Shown here piece after piece: positions 11,880-23,605 of a stretch of DNA of 64,000 nt; positions within the stretch are counted from its first letter, which is position 1; every line of letters begins with the position of its first letter. The notes below the pieces were generated by a model that did not search any database, was not told the DNA's origin, and saw nothing but the letters and a program-made list of their open reading frames with translations. This DNA comes from Morinoia aosen. Taxonomy: Eukaryota > Arthropoda > Malacostraca > Amphipoda > Talitridae. The stretch is taken from assembly GCA_030386875.1 (NCBI GenBank), contig CM059569.1:45051842-45115841 (forward strand). Reading direction: 5' to 3'. Made by a program: the position numbers and the translations under genes.

Positions 11880-12420
11880 GTGGGCTTAGAAAACTGGATT
11901 TAGCAAACTGGATTTTAGTAAGCTGGATCTATGTATCATAGAAAGTGGATTCAGTAAAGTGTATTTGGTAGACAAGATTCAGTAAACGAGACTTGATAAA
12001 CAATCTAGTGAACTAGATTTCGTAAACTGGATTTGGTGGACTGGATTTAGTGGACTGAATTTAGTAAACAGAATTTAGTAAACTGAATTTAGTTAACTGG
12101 ATTTAGTGGACTGAATTTAGTGGACTGAATTTAGCAAACAGAATTGTGTAAACTGAATTCAGTAAACTGAATTTAATAAACTAAATTTAGTAAACTGAAC
12201 TTAGTAAACTGAATTTAATAAACTGAATTTAGTAAACTGAACTTATTAAACTAAATTTAGAAAAACTGATATTAGTAAATCGAATTTAGTCATCTAGGTT
12301 TAGAACACTGAATTTATTAAACTGAATTCATCAATTTGGATTTAGTAAACTAGAATAAGAACAATGGATTTAGGAAACTGGATTGAGTAAACTGGGTTTA
12401 GAAAGGTAGATTGAATACTG
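11880..12420. repeat. 14-bp AT-rich minisatellite
   Basis: About 38 imperfect copies of AAACTGAATTTAGT with frequent substitutions. It is homogeneous in the centre (about 12050-12260) and decayed at both ends. Confidence 0.95.
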
Positions 12421-12960
12421 AATCAGGAAACTTCTGCATTGCTGAAATCTAAAGTGTCTATGAGACACACTTTTCTAAAATTTCCACCAATGTAGAAATC
12501 AAGTATTTCTCTCGCTTCGAGCCATTTTCCAAAAGCTAAAGTCGGGCAATCTGTGCTGGCTTTACAATGGCAGGAGAAAACGCACCACCTTTATCAATAT
12601 GAACAGACGAGAAAATGCCATCACCATGAACAATCACCGTCCTTTGTTTTCACCCGTAGCATCATGTATTTTCCTGCTCTGACTTCTTGAGGGGAACACA
12701 TGCAGGCTTGTCGAAGGAATGCATTTTGTTCGATAGTGCAAGCGCATAGGTTAAAAAATTAGCCCTATATACAAGTGATGATGTACCTACACCATCAGGA
12801 AACTTAGCTGAACACCCCCATCAGCACCTACACCATCCGGTAACCTGGTGTGAGGGTAGAAAGTGGGGTGGTTTAGGTAATGCCTGAAAGTGAGGTATAT
12901 CTAGCAAGGTATTTGAGAGCACAGTACATAACTTGAAGACACTTGAGAATTTACCTGTCT
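12421..12960. other. Unique sequence
   Basis: No gene recognised. Contains a short duplicated phrase with CACCATC at about 12785-12840. Confidence 0.4.
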
Positions 12961-12984
12961 TGGGTACGACCTGCACATGACACA

Positions 12985-13472
12985 ACCTATGTACGTGATG
13001 TAGGCCGTACATGACATGACCTGCGTAATGTAGGCCGTACATGACACGACCCGCACAATGCAGGCCGTACATGACACGACCTGCAAAATGCAGGCCGTAC
13101 ATGGCACGACCTGCACAATGCAGGCCGTACATGACACGACCTGCACAATGCAGGCCGTACATAACACGACCTGCACAATGCAGGCCGTACATGGCCCGAC
13201 CTGCAAAATGCAGGCCGTACAAGACACGACCTGCACAATGCAGGCCGTACATGACACGACCTGCACAATGCAGGCCGTACACGACACGACCTGCACAATG
13301 CAGGCCGTACACGACACGACCTGCACAATGCAGGCCGTACATGACACGACCTGCACAATGCAGGCCGTACATGACACGACCTGCACAATGCAGGCCGTAC
13401 ATGACACGACCTGCACAATGCAGGCCGTACATGACACGACCTGCACAATGCAGGCCGTACATGACACGACTT
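12985..13472. repeat. 30-bp minisatellite with a hairpin in each unit
   Basis: About sixteen near-identical copies of a 30-bp unit containing ATGACACGACCTGCACAATG and then CAGGCCGTAC. Each unit holds CCTGCA-CAA-TGCAGG, a perfect 6-bp-stem hairpin. Long stop-free frames on both strands (up to 223 codons) follow from 30 being divisible by three. Confidence 0.97.
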
Positions 13473-14026
13473 GCGTAATTGACACAGTACATCTAAAAAG
13501 TCATGTGTATTTGGACGTAAATGAAGTTAGTAAGCACTAACTGCTACGAAATAAATTACCAATTAAATAAATTAGTAAAATACCAAAAATTTCATGACCA
13601 TCACATAGGTAAAAAAAATTTTCCATTAATTAATATAATTTCATTGACGCTGCCGACTGGTACTTTTTTTGGCTGAACTAACGCGCTAACATTAAGCAAA
13701 AAAATCAAAAAAGTGTTTTGAGCACACAAAATGCTTGACTTAATTAAAACAAGGTGCTTGAAAAATTTCTATGCTAGAATTTGTCGCATTTATAAATTCT
13801 TTTACTGAATCCAGAACATGTAACACATATTTTAGCGACACTGTGCCATAGATGGGGTGGAAATACATAAGAAATATGATCAGAATGTGAAAATGTCTTG
13901 AAGAAGTTTTATGAACATTTTTTCAACAAAAACTCGATATTCGATATCCTTAAATCGAATGAGTTATCTTTTGGCGAGATTGCATCTTTTCATGATCGTA
14001 AAGAGAACAACAAGTGAGTAAGATTA
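13473..14026. other. Unique AT-rich sequence
   Basis: Homopolymer-rich, no gene or structured RNA recognised. Confidence 0.5.
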
Positions 14027-14380
14027 ATTAGATAAGTTAGAATGAGCCTCTCCAGCCACATCAAAGGTGCTCCCAAAGAGAGGTAGGAGGCAGGTACAAT
14101 CCGGTGTAGAATTAAGAGAACGGGGAATGTATGCACAAGGTGTGCACCCACGCAGTATCCCTTCCGCATAGAGACAGTGAGTTAAGAAGGAAGTTTATGA
14201 AATAATTTAAAAATTAAAGAAGACACAAATAGATGCCAAAAAATAGGACAGCAGCGAATTGAAGATAGGGTGGTCAGTAGCAGAACAAAATACCGATTCT
14301 GTTCCAAAAACATCGTGGATAATATTCAGCTCAGGACCTCGCATCTTCCTTCTGGGAGCGCTAATATCACATACAGAAGG
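14027..14380 (+). repeat. Family B dispersed repeat, copy B3
   Basis: Begins ATTAGATAAGTTAG, followed by AAAGGTGCTCCCAAAGAGAG, then CGGGGAATGTATGCACAAGG, and a distal block with CTCAGGACCTCGCATC and GGAGCGCTAAT. Same order of blocks as the other B copies. Confidence 0.75.
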
Positions 14381-16190
14381 AAGCAAAGTGCACACGGGTA
14401 ACGTTCTGCATGAGAGTCATACAGAGACGATACCAGTAACCTAAAAGCAAGGATCGAAGACTGGGTAACGACCATCCGAGAATAAAAATCCACCTTACTC
14501 ACACCTCAAGGAAGCCTCCAAGCAGTCATCGACATGAAGCAGTCGATCATGTTCAGAAGATGCAAGAGTCCAAGTCTTGTCGCACTCGCATTATCATGAT
14601 CAGCCGCGACGGCAAAGCAAGGCTCTCGCCTGCACAACTGGAAGCTCCGGACAGTCAGTCTTTCGAGTCCAGTCAAGCCTTCCAGTCAGTTCAATGAGGC
14701 TACCAGAAAGAAGCTCATTTATTCCATTTGGGGTCTGTGCCGGGAGACAGCGGGATTTGTACCTCTATATTCAAACAGCCCCCGGCCAGCTCGTATTATA
14801 TGTACGCCATTAAGGCCTGACGGCTCACACTTTATCACAAGCCTAATCCGAGTTTTGAGACAGCATTTTTTATCGGACACCCTTTTTGCATGTACGCGCT
14901 CTCTTATTGCCGTATGTTTTTTCACGTCATTCTTGTCGAGGTTTTTCAGTTCCACAAAAGGACGCATACTCTGTACCGCTCGACGAGCCCTGCTGATTTC
15001 TTTTTATGCTCGCTGAGGTCATGGAGCGACTCTCATTCCCTGAATAAATCATCCGTTAAAATTCTTCTGCACAATACAACCTGACACTCGGCGGCGTCCA
15101 GTTTCAGAATTACTGAAAGATCGATTTGCGACTGTGAACCAGATGTAGCTTCAACGGCTTTTTACAATGAGGAAGCATATCAATGATGAATTACGTACGT
15201 TCCAAAGACTCTGAAAGCATACAACTTTGAATGCAAAATTCCCTGTTTTTTGTGGTTCAATGAAAGAAATACGAACTATTTATCCATTTTGATTCATTTC
15301 CAATTTAATTAAAGCGATAGTGGTAACGGAAAAATACTTCACCTCAATAACATTTCATGAACGTACCTTGTTAGGTTATTTATCGCCTCACAAATAACCG
15401 AGCGGCACGGAATCCACCGCACTCGATCACTATTTTATTTAAATGACCTTATAACATCATTTGTGTGTTAAGCCTCTGCAGGACGCCAGGTCCCAACTAA
15501 GCTGGGAAGGATTACTCCTCGAAGGCTGCAATTTAAGGAAGAGCGGGAGCGCAGGGGGCGGAGGTGGTGTAGGCGAAGACAAGTTCGGGAAGAATGTCCA
15601 TTAGTTCGATGGAGCGGCTACCTCGCAGCAGCTTCTCTTTCATGAAAAACAGCCCATTTGCGCGACTTATAAATGGCGGGCTGCATGTTCGCTCAGATGA
15701 GATTTGCATGGCGGCTTCAGGATGGCATCGAACTTCGGCGGTCCAGGATGATGCCGCAAGATGGCGTAATTTATCGAAGGGGCGCGTACGCTGATGAGCC
15801 TCGAGAATTAAGATGCTCCGAACAAAGGAATTAAGTGCTGTCATCACGAGAAAAATGAGCCATGGATTTTTTTCAAAGGATATTGCAAGTTTATGGCTAA
15901 GAGCTTGTTGGATCGATCGTGCTCTTCGGAAGGTAAAAAATTGTACTCTGGAACAATTGCTACGCTGGATGTTGTTCGTCTGAACGCTGTGCTTCATTAG
16001 TACACAAACACCTGTGTAGTGAGAATATATGTATTAATAGTAATTAACTCTCAACCAGCTAAATTTTACAGCACAAATAAATAAACGGAGATGCCCTTTG
16101 TTTTCATTTCTCATTTCGAACTCGGTGTACAAACTCATTTTGCTGTTCTATGAGCATGGAAAAATCAAGTCCGGTGGACCAATTCCCTGC
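14381..16190. other. Longest unique stretch in the left third
   Basis: Includes the largest open frame not caused by repeats (15533-15997, minus strand, 154 codons). It has no recognisable domain, no codon pattern I can judge and no flanking gene structure, so I do not call it. GC-balanced islands at about 14790-15060 and 15530-15800 stand out from the AT-rich background. Confidence 0.4.
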
Positions 16191-16470
16191 CATGGGCTTA
16201 TACACAGAATAAGAGCATGGGTATTCGATAAAAAGAAGAAGGGCTTTTACAAGGTAAGAAAAAGATCAAGAAAGATTTGAGATAGGGGGAAGCCGAACAA
16301 ACAGTCGGACTTAAAAAAAGGACCAAGAAGAGTAAGAACTTGAGAAAAGAAGAAGAAGCAAATAAAAAACTGAGGAAAGAGAATAAAAAAGAGAGCATGA
16401 AGAGGAGGTGGAAGGGCTTAAGAACGAGTATAAATACAAAAAAGTTTGGGGAATAAACGGCTGATTCAGC
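16191..16470. repeat. A/G-rich low-complexity tract
   Basis: The + strand is rich in AAGAAGAAG and AAAAAGAG motifs. The minus-strand Leu/Phe/Ser-rich frames here are compositional. Confidence 0.75.
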
Positions 16471-16645
16471 GTATATAAAGTAGATGACGTACGCAAACGA
16501 TACCTTACGTAAACATCAGGGCTTTGCAGGAGGATGAGATTCGAGAATTGAAGGCTTCATGCATGCAGTGGATGGGCTGCTGTGGTCAGCATTGTGTGAT
16601 CGTCTTGGCCGTTGTTTTATGAGTCACTGGGTAGGATAAGAGAGT

Positions 16646-16884
16646 TTAACACTTTGACTGTGGCAGGTAAAACTTAAGTTTAATACTTAACTTAAATTTA
16701 AAATTAATTGTACTAAATAATGTTGAAAATAGTAAACATTAATTGGATCACTCCTTCATTCAATTTTCACTACGTATTTATGAAAATTGAGTTTGTGACT
16801 ACTGGCCGATCAGCAACATTCTCAAAATTTTCCCTGTGTATGACTGGGGGCTCACGTCGTAGTCAAAGTGAAAGATTTGTTAAC
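16646..16884 (-). mobile_element. Family A TTAA element, copy A2
   Basis: Starts TTAACACTTTGACTGTGGCA, contains AAATTGAGTTTGTGACTACT and GCTCACGTCG, and closes with AGTCAAAGTG before a TTAA. It lies in the reverse orientation to A1. Its palindrome region is decayed. Confidence 0.75.
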
Positions 16885-17820
16885 TTAGGCTTGTCAAGCG
16901 GCCAAAGCTTTAGGCTGGAAACAGAAATTGTAAAACTGTTGAGGTCGAATAATACCAAACACAACTCATCTACATTAGTTAGTTGTAAATTAATGAGTCT
17001 TAGTTTACCTACAGGCTGAAGAATTGGGGAGGTGACAGACTATGTGCGGCTCTTAAGGTCAAACACAACTACAACGTGGATAAAGAAAAAAGTCACTTAG
17101 TAAATAAAGCTTCGCCCAGAGTTGAAAATTTTCGAACTATAATATTTCGTTGTTCGTGAAATTGCAGAAAATTTGTTTATAAGTCAGTAGAAACCTCACC
17201 GGAAACAAGAGCGCCGTTATGTCTGCCAGGGAACTTCAACGCGCAGTAGGCAGTGATCCTCGTGCTGGAGAAAACGAAACTCAATATTATAAAAACGTAA
17301 TATTTCCAATATATTTCCAATAAACGTGATGTCCCAAATATTTTCAAAACACAGGGTGTCTCGAATAAATGCATCCACTCTTTGACTCATAATTACTCAA
17401 GTATTTTTTGACTTGGTTTAAGGTAAAACATAGTTTAATAATTATATCTGTACTGTAATTCTGGTACTGTAATCCCTGCACCGCAAGCCGGCTCAGTTAA
17501 AGTCATGATTTGACCTCAACCTAACACCCACTAATTTTTTCAACGCTCCTACCGAGTTTTTTTGTTTCATGCATTTAAATTACGGGAAAATTTTGCTGTT
17601 TAATGACAAAAGCGACGCAAATGAGTATAGAACCTCACAATATAGAGGTAATTTCATATTTTAAAAGTATTTTAAGCAAAATGAAAGCGTTTTGAACAAC
17701 GGACGAAACGTTACTGATGTCTGCAAAGGCCACCTTGCTAAAACTAAAACGTTGTCTTGGTATTAACTAAAATAAATAATACAACGAGAGGCAAGATGCA
17801 TCTTAGTGCACGCTGCAATA
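16885..17820. other. Unique AT-rich sequence
   Basis: No gene recognised; short open frames only. Confidence 0.5.
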
Positions 17821-17821
17821 A

Positions 17822-18060
17822 TTTTGGCTCTACATATCTCCATATGGCTCTACACATCTACTCATATGGCTCTACACATCTACTCATATGGCTTGGCTTT
17901 ATATATCGACTCATTTGGCTCTACATATCTTCATATGGCTCTACATATCTTCTTATATGGCTCTACACATCTACTCATATGGCTCTACCTATCAACTGAT
18001 TTGGTTCGACATATCTCCATTTGGCTACACACATCCACTTTGGCTCTATTTATCTCTCAA
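17822..18060. repeat. Minisatellite of about 22 bp
   Basis: About eleven imperfect copies of GGCTCTACACATCTACTCAT with the CATATGG palindromic junction. Hydrophobic Tyr/Ser/Leu-rich frames across it are artefacts. Confidence 0.93.
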
Positions 18061-18149
18061 TAGCCGTCGTTGCAATATGTAGCATTAGTTGCTTCCTGCA
18101 TCGCAATGAAATCTCCTCGCTCCCAACTTCCCTACAGCTGCCCATGCTG

Positions 18150-18402
18150 CCTGTCCCAGCCTCTCCCAGCCTCCCCCAGCCTTTCCTAGCCTCTCCCAGC
18201 TTCCCCAGCCTCTACCAGACTCCCTCAGCCTCTCCCAGCCTCCCTCAGCTTCTCCCAGCCTCCCCAGCCTCCCCAACCTCTCCCAATCTTTCCCAGGTTC
18301 TTCCAGCCTCCCCAAGCCTCTCCCAGCCTCCCCAGCCTCCCCAACCTCTCCCAGCCCCCCCAGCCTCTCCCAGCCTCCCTAGCCTCCCCAGCCTCCCCAC
18401 AC
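18150..18402. repeat. Polypyrimidine minisatellite
   Basis: Irregular AGCCTCTCCCAGCCTCCCC units of 10-16 bp, C/T-rich on the + strand. It ends at a GC-balanced island. Confidence 0.93.
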
Positions 18403-18600
18403 CCCGGCGACCAATCGAGTGGCGCTGCGGCCCCGCGCTGTTTTCTCTAAGCGCCGCTGCCATATAAGATCAATTCAATTAACGCGCTTGGCAGCCGCGA
18501 TTATTGCCCTTCCGTACTGAATTAAATGCTGAATGTGAGCGGGGAAATGCCGGGCAGCGTGCGGGCAGCGGCACTCGGTGGGGAGAGTGACGGTCGGGGA
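18403..18600. other. GC-balanced unique island between two strand-biased arrays
   Basis: High-complexity sequence with ATTAAC, GCCGC and TGAATTAAATGC motifs, wedged between a pyrimidine-rich and a purine-rich array. Candidate non-coding regulatory DNA by context only. Confidence 0.3.
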
Positions 18601-19345
18601 AGGGAGGGAAGAGGAGTAGATAAGGGGAGGGAAGAGGAGTAGTTGAAGAGGAGAGAGTCGTTGAAGAAGAGGGAAGATGAGTAGTTGAAGAGGAGGGAGT
18701 CGTTGAAAAAGAGGGAAGAGGAGTAGTTGAAGAGGAGAGAGTCGTTGAAGAAGAGGGAAGAGGAGTAGTTGAAGAGGAGAGAGTCGTTGAAGAAGAGGGA
18801 AGAGGAGTAGTTGAAGAGGAGGGAGTCGTTGAAAAAGAGGGAAGAGGAGTAGTTGAAGAGGAGAGAGTCGTTGAAGAAGAGGGAAGAGGAGTAGTTGAAG
18901 AGAAGAGAGTCGTTGAAGAAGAGGGAAGAGGAGTAGTTGAAGAGGAGGGAGTCGTTGAAGAAGAGGGAAGAGGAGTAGTTATAAAGGAGAGAGTCGTTGA
19001 AGAAGAGGGAAGCGGAGTAGTTGAAGAGGAGAGAGTCGTTGAAGAAGAGGGAAGAGGAGTAGTTGAAGAGGAGAGAGTCGTTGAAGAAGAGGGAAGAGGA
19101 GTAGTTGAAGAGGAGGGAGTCGTTGAAAAAGAGGGAAGAGGAGTAGTTGAAGAGGAGAGAGTCGTTGAAGAAGAGGGAAGAGGAGTAGTTGAAGAGGAGG
19201 GAGTCGTTGAAGAAGAGGGAAGAGGAGTAGTTGAAGAGGAGAGAGACGTTGAAGAAGAGGGAAGAGGAGTAGTTGAAGAGGAGAGAGTCGTTGAAGAAGA
19301 GGGAAGAGGAGTAGTTGAAGAAGAGGGAGTCGTTGAAAAAGAGGG
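18601..19345. repeat. 42-bp purine-rich minisatellite
   Basis: About seventeen copies of a 42-bp unit with GAGTCGTTGAAGAAGAGGGA and then AGAGGAGTAGTTGAAGAGGA. The unit is 14 codons, producing a 359-codon minus-strand Ser/Thr/Pro-rich frame. The uniform repeat, with no unique coding sequence either side, argues against a real mucin-like gene. Confidence 0.97.
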
Positions 19346-19596
19346 AGTGGTAGTCGTTGGAAAAAAGAGGGCGAGGTAGTTGAAAAGAGGAGGCAGGGGA
19401 GTCATTAAAATGAAGGGAGGCTGAGTCGTTGAAGAGGAAGGAAGTTGAAGAATAGAAAGAGGCTGCCATAGAAAATAAAGGTGGGAGAGTTGGCGAAGAG
19501 GAAAGAAGGGGAGCTCGGAACTACTTAATGAAGAGAAACCTTCACCTCGAGAAGTCACCGCTACCTCACACTGGGCGAGGGAAATGACCTGTAGAT
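19346..19596. other. Decayed edge of the 42-bp array and unique DNA
   Basis: Purine-rich sequence related to the array up to about 19450, then unique sequence. Confidence 0.5.
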
Positions 19597-20130
19597 GATT
19601 AGATAAGTTAGTTTAACACTGTGACCGCAATTGGTTAAAGTAAAGTTCAATATTCATTTCAAGTTTAAAGCCAATTGCAGTAAGCAATTTTGAAAATAAC
19701 TAATATTAACTGGATCATGCTGCCTTCATTTAGCTACGTTTAGGTGTTTATAAAAACTGAGTTTGTGACTACTGGTCGGTCAGCAGCATTATCAAAATAT
19801 CCTCCGTGGCCACCGGTGACGCACGTTGCGGTTAAAGTGTTAAGACTCCCAAACTCCAACAAAGGTGTTCCATAGAGAGAGAGATGAAGGCACCCTTTAG
19901 TATGGAGCTTTAAGGAACGGGGACTCAATGTACAATATTCGTTCCCGCACAAGATTCCTTGTGCATAGAGACAGTGAGGTGCGGAAGTGAGTATATGAAA
20001 CAAGATAAACATTGACAATAAGTCGTAGGTGCTGAAAAATGCACAGAAGTGAGAAAAAGATGATTGGTAACAAAAGATAAAACCATTATAATTTATCAAA
20101 AAGAAGGCCTACCTATCTTTCAGCTCAAGG
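19597..20130 (+). repeat. Family B dispersed repeat, copy B4, interrupted by element A3
   Basis: GATTAGATAAGTTAGT lies at 19597-19612 and the rest of the repeat resumes at about 19840 with TTAAGACTCCC. The 227-231 bp between is a family A element. Downstream blocks match other copies: AAAGGTGTTCCATAGAGAG, the hairpin GCACAAG-ATTC-CTTGTGC and GAAACAAGATAAA. Confidence 0.85.
19613..19843 (-). mobile_element. Family A TTAA element, copy A3, nested in B4
   Basis: Bounded by TTAACACTGTGACCGC and GCGGTTAAAGTGTTAA, giving good terminal inverted repeats with TTAA at both ends. Uninterrupted B copies have a single TTAA at the same point (copy B5, 22777-22780), so insertion duplicated TTAA. This is the best-supported copy of the family. 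Confidence 0.9.
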
Positions 20131-20700
20131 AAAAACTGGTTCACAATGGGGAGTAAAGTACTATGATCAAGACATTTCTTCAACTATTATTAATAATGAA
20201 TTGAACGAGACTTTTAGTATGTTGAGATTGTCCAAAAATCAACGTTTCTTAATAATCAGAAGTTAGTAAAAGACGCCCGTTCATGGAAATGAGCCCAAGG
20301 AACAGTCTGCACATTGGCTGTGGGGTCGCATTACGAAGGTGTTGAAAGATAACATTCATAGTGGATCACGAAAAATCTCTACAAACAATCAAGCCAGCTA
20401 TATACATAGTTATGAGCGCGAAGAGAGAGTTTATAGGCAGAGCCGGCCAACTACGCAATAAATCATCGTTGATCGACTGGCACGTCCTTAATCCACAAAC
20501 AAAACGTTCTTGATTTTTAATTGGGAGCTGATGCTCCAAAACTCCTAAGAAATAAAAAAATGAAATGATCTTAGACTTCACGAGATCTTGCACACAGGTG
20601 CGCTGAAATTTTCCCAGCGGTTCTTTAATTCTCATACGTCCATGGAGGCATGTCTTACGGTTTACTCATGAAGCTCATATTCCAGGATTTATGTAAGGTA
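20131..20700. other. Unique sequence
   Basis: No gene recognised. Confidence 0.4.
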
Positions 20701-20701
20701 A

Positions 20702-20960
20702 ATAGCCACTCAGTTCAAAAAATTTTGTTCAGAAGATCTTGTATAAACAACAATTCAGTTCAAAAAATTTTGTTACGAAAATCTTGTATAAACAACGACT
20801 CATTTAAAAAAAAATTTGTTCAGAAAATCTTGTATAAAAACCACTTAGCTCAAAAAACTTCGTTCATAAATTTTTGCACAACTAGCAACTCAGTTCAAAA
20901 AATTTTGTTCAGAAGATCTTGTATAAACAACCAATCAGTTCAAAGAATTTTGTTTCACTG
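20702..20960. repeat. Tandem repeat of about 45 bp
   Basis: Five to six copies with CAGTTCAAAAAATTTTGTTC and AGATCTTGTATAAACAA. The fourth copy is the most diverged. Confidence 0.92.
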
Positions 20961-21034
20961 TCGCTAGGTAAACCGAGAGCTTTCTGGAGTCTCCTGTGCT
21001 ATCAAGAGTTTCACTTTTCAATTCGAACGTTTCT

Positions 21035-21245
21035 TGCGAAGGGACCCACCGGTGGTCACTGAGGCGGTATCACACTGGCGGTTAGTGACTGACCTTCAGT
21101 TACTAATTCTATTTTTATAAATATTTAAGGAAAACTATATGAAGGCACAATTTAGTCAATTTTTACTACATTCAAAATTGCTTACTGTAGTTAACTTTAA
21201 ATTTAATTTGAATATTGAGCTTCAGTTTAACTCATCGCAGAAAAT
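21035..21245 (+). mobile_element. Family A element, copy A4 (partial)
   Basis: Retains CCCACCGGTGGTCACTGA, TTTATAAATATTTAA, GCACAATTTAGT and TTGAATATTGAGCTTCAGTT. Both terminal TTAA ends are lost or unrecognisable. Confidence 0.6.
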
Positions 21246-21367
21246 GAGAGCTGCACCAACGCAAACACAAATTCTTACTCTGAGACATGGTCAAATCCGG
21301 CATACGTGTGTGAGTGCTGTGAGTGTTATAATTCTTCCTTAGCTTTTTGGCGTTTCGAGACAACCGT

Positions 21368-21952
21368 GCCCAACTTGCCGCTGCTGCTACCCAAATTGCC
21401 ACCGCTGCTACCCAACTTGCCACCGCTGCTACCCAACTTGCCACCTGCCACCCAACTTGCCGCTGTTGCTACCCAACTTGCCACCGCTGCTGCCCAACTT
21501 GCCACCGCTGCTACCCAACTTGCCACCGCTGCTGCCCAACTTGCCACTGCTACCCAACTTGCCACCGCTGCTACCCAAATTGCCACCGCTGCTACCCAAC
21601 TTGCCACCTGCTACCCAACTTGCCACCTGCTACCCAACTTGCCAACGCTGCTACCCAACTTACCACCTGCTACCCAACTTGCCGCCGCTGCTACCCAACT
21701 TGCCACTTGCTACCCAACTTGCCACCTGCTACCCAACTTGCCACCGCTACTACCCAACTTGCCACCTGCTACCCAACTTGCCGCCGCTGCTAACCAACTT
21801 GCCACTTGCTACCCAACTTGCCACCTGCTACCCAACTTGCCGCCGCTGCTACACAACTTGCCGCCGCTGCTACCCAACTTGCCACCGCTGCTACCCAACT
21901 TGCCGCCGCTGCTACCCAACTTGCCACCGCTGCTACCCAACTTGCCGCCGTG
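21368..21952. repeat. 21-bp / 18-bp composite minisatellite
   Basis: About 29 copies of CTGCTACCCAACTTGCCACC with a 3-bp length variant (CCGCTGCTAC or CCTGCTAC). Every unit is a multiple of three, so frames of up to 215 codons stay open on both strands. This is not coding evidence. Confidence 0.97.
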
Positions 21953-22759
21953 ACCTCTTGACTCCACACAACACTGACGCTGAAGGAATTCTTTCACGAG
22001 ACCCGCAATATTAGCGTCAAAAATCCCAAATATTCGACGTAGCTGGTCGCTGGCTGGCTCTTATCGGAGTTATCAGGAGCGCTGCGTTGGAAGATGACGT
22101 TAAAGGAAAGGAATTAGAGGATGGGGGAAAGCTCGAGGAATGGGAATTTAACACGGATGACCGGCAGTGAAGAATTTGTGGTTATCAATGCTATGAGAAA
22201 AACAGTCAGTGGGATGAGGTAAGTAGAGTCGAAATACAAAGTACTGTAGGAAGAGCCCAAAAGGGCACAAATAAAAGTATCGGAACATCAATATCTAGAA
22301 TTTAAGTCTTGTTGAATTTGTCAAAAAATCATTGGTTTAGTCTCCTGAAATTTTCGTCAAATTGCATCACGAGGAGCAAAGCGCGCTGCCGTGACATGAA
22401 AACATAGAAAATGAATTTATCATCAGGTCACACAATTGTGCATTTCACACAATTGTGCAGACCGTAGAGCAGCATAAGTGTGCAACATAATGTGTAACAC
22501 ATGCAACAACTTACACAATTAACACAACAAAATCGCCAGCAGCAGCTCAAGCAACACATCACAGCCTCCCACAACAAGGAAGGTCATCACCAGAGTCCCA
22601 CAATAAACCAATCAAGAAACAAACAAAAACGGCCCGTAAATATAAGAGAAGGCCTTGAAATCTCCCGCATCATTTCGGGGCAGACATGGAGAGAAAAAAG
22701 CGTCGTAGTGACCCTGTTGGCGAGCTTCCTCCTCGGCATGATTATTTTGCTTCAAATTA
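21953..22759. other. Unique sequence
   Basis: No gene recognised. Contains a doubled CACACAATTGTGCA-type palindrome at about 22430-22460. Confidence 0.4.
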
Positions 22760-23085
22760 TTAGATTAGATGTTAGTTTAAGCCTCCCCAAGCGCAACAAA
22801 GACGTTCCAAAGAGAGGAAGAAGGAAGGCATCATTTAGTATGGAGCTAATGGATTGAGGAATTTATGTACAAGGGTTCACGATATGAGATAAAAGTTTAA
22901 GAGGGAAGTAGTAAACCGAAAAAAGACGGTCTGGAACAAAACAAAACAAAAAAAAAATATATTCTATTTCAAGAAATGGAAGGCCTACCAACCTTTAGCA
23001 CGGGACCTCACATGTTCCCGCTGATAGGGCTAATTCCCATAAATATAAATAGTTGCATCCTTCTGAGGGGTTTTAAAAGATCAAC
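22760..23085 (+). repeat. Family B dispersed repeat, copy B5 (empty TTAA site)
   Basis: GATGTTAGTTTAAGCCTCCC at 22768 onwards is the uninterrupted equivalent of the site where A3 inserted into B4. Then CAACAAAGACGTTCCAAAGA, a GGAGCTAATGGATTGAGGAA block and the distal GGGACCTCACATGTTCCCGC. Confidence 0.8.
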
Positions 23086-23605
23086 AAAGACGGATTTTTA
23101 AATAATTAACTTCATGTACTGTGTGATTTTTTCTAAGTCAACCTGGTTACGCTATGAGCTGTTTTATTTTGGCCAAAATCATAAAGGGTTGGCCGAGTCC
23201 CAATGCTCAGCATTTTGTGTGAGATGAGCTTAACTTGAGAATTTTGACCCTTCGAAAAAAACAATGGCGTAACTAGATTGATTTAGACTTTAGGAATATT
23301 TAGGAATATTTTCTATAGTTTAAAAAATAAATGAGAAAGCAAAGAATATCAAATAGAACATTTCGTGAGGCTTGTATTATAACTATAGTGAAAATGCCGC
23401 TTCGAATATTCTCTCAAACTTATTTTAATTTCAAATATAAATCAGAGAACAAAGAATATAATTTGGGCGCAAAAAAAGACATTTCGAGGGCTTGCTCATC
23501 ATTAGCTAAAATTATCAGAAAAAATTATACAAAAAAGAAAACTATAAGAAAAAAGTACGCAGACAAATTTTACAATTTTGGAAGCAGCTTGAGGTAAGTC
23601 CCAGT
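23086..23605. other. Unique AT-rich sequence
   Basis: One 88-codon + frame (23331-23597) is Lys/Ile/Asn-rich with no family resemblance. Not called. Confidence 0.4.

Noticed and set aside
12985..13472. Possible CRISPR-like array of hairpin repeats
   Set aside because: There are no unique spacers: the whole 30-bp unit repeats, in a eukaryotic context with no cas genes.
15533..15997. 154-codon minus frame outside repeats
   Set aside because: Longest non-repeat frame but within chance expectation for 64 kb; no domain, and no supporting neighbouring exons.
18479..19558. 359-codon Ser/Thr/Pro-rich minus frame resembling a mucin
   Set aside because: The 14-residue period equals the 42-bp DNA unit; alternative frames are equally open; no signal peptide or unique terminal domain.
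23331..23597. 88-codon Lys-rich + frame just before family C copy C1
   Set aside because: AT-rich composition, no domain, and no partner exons.
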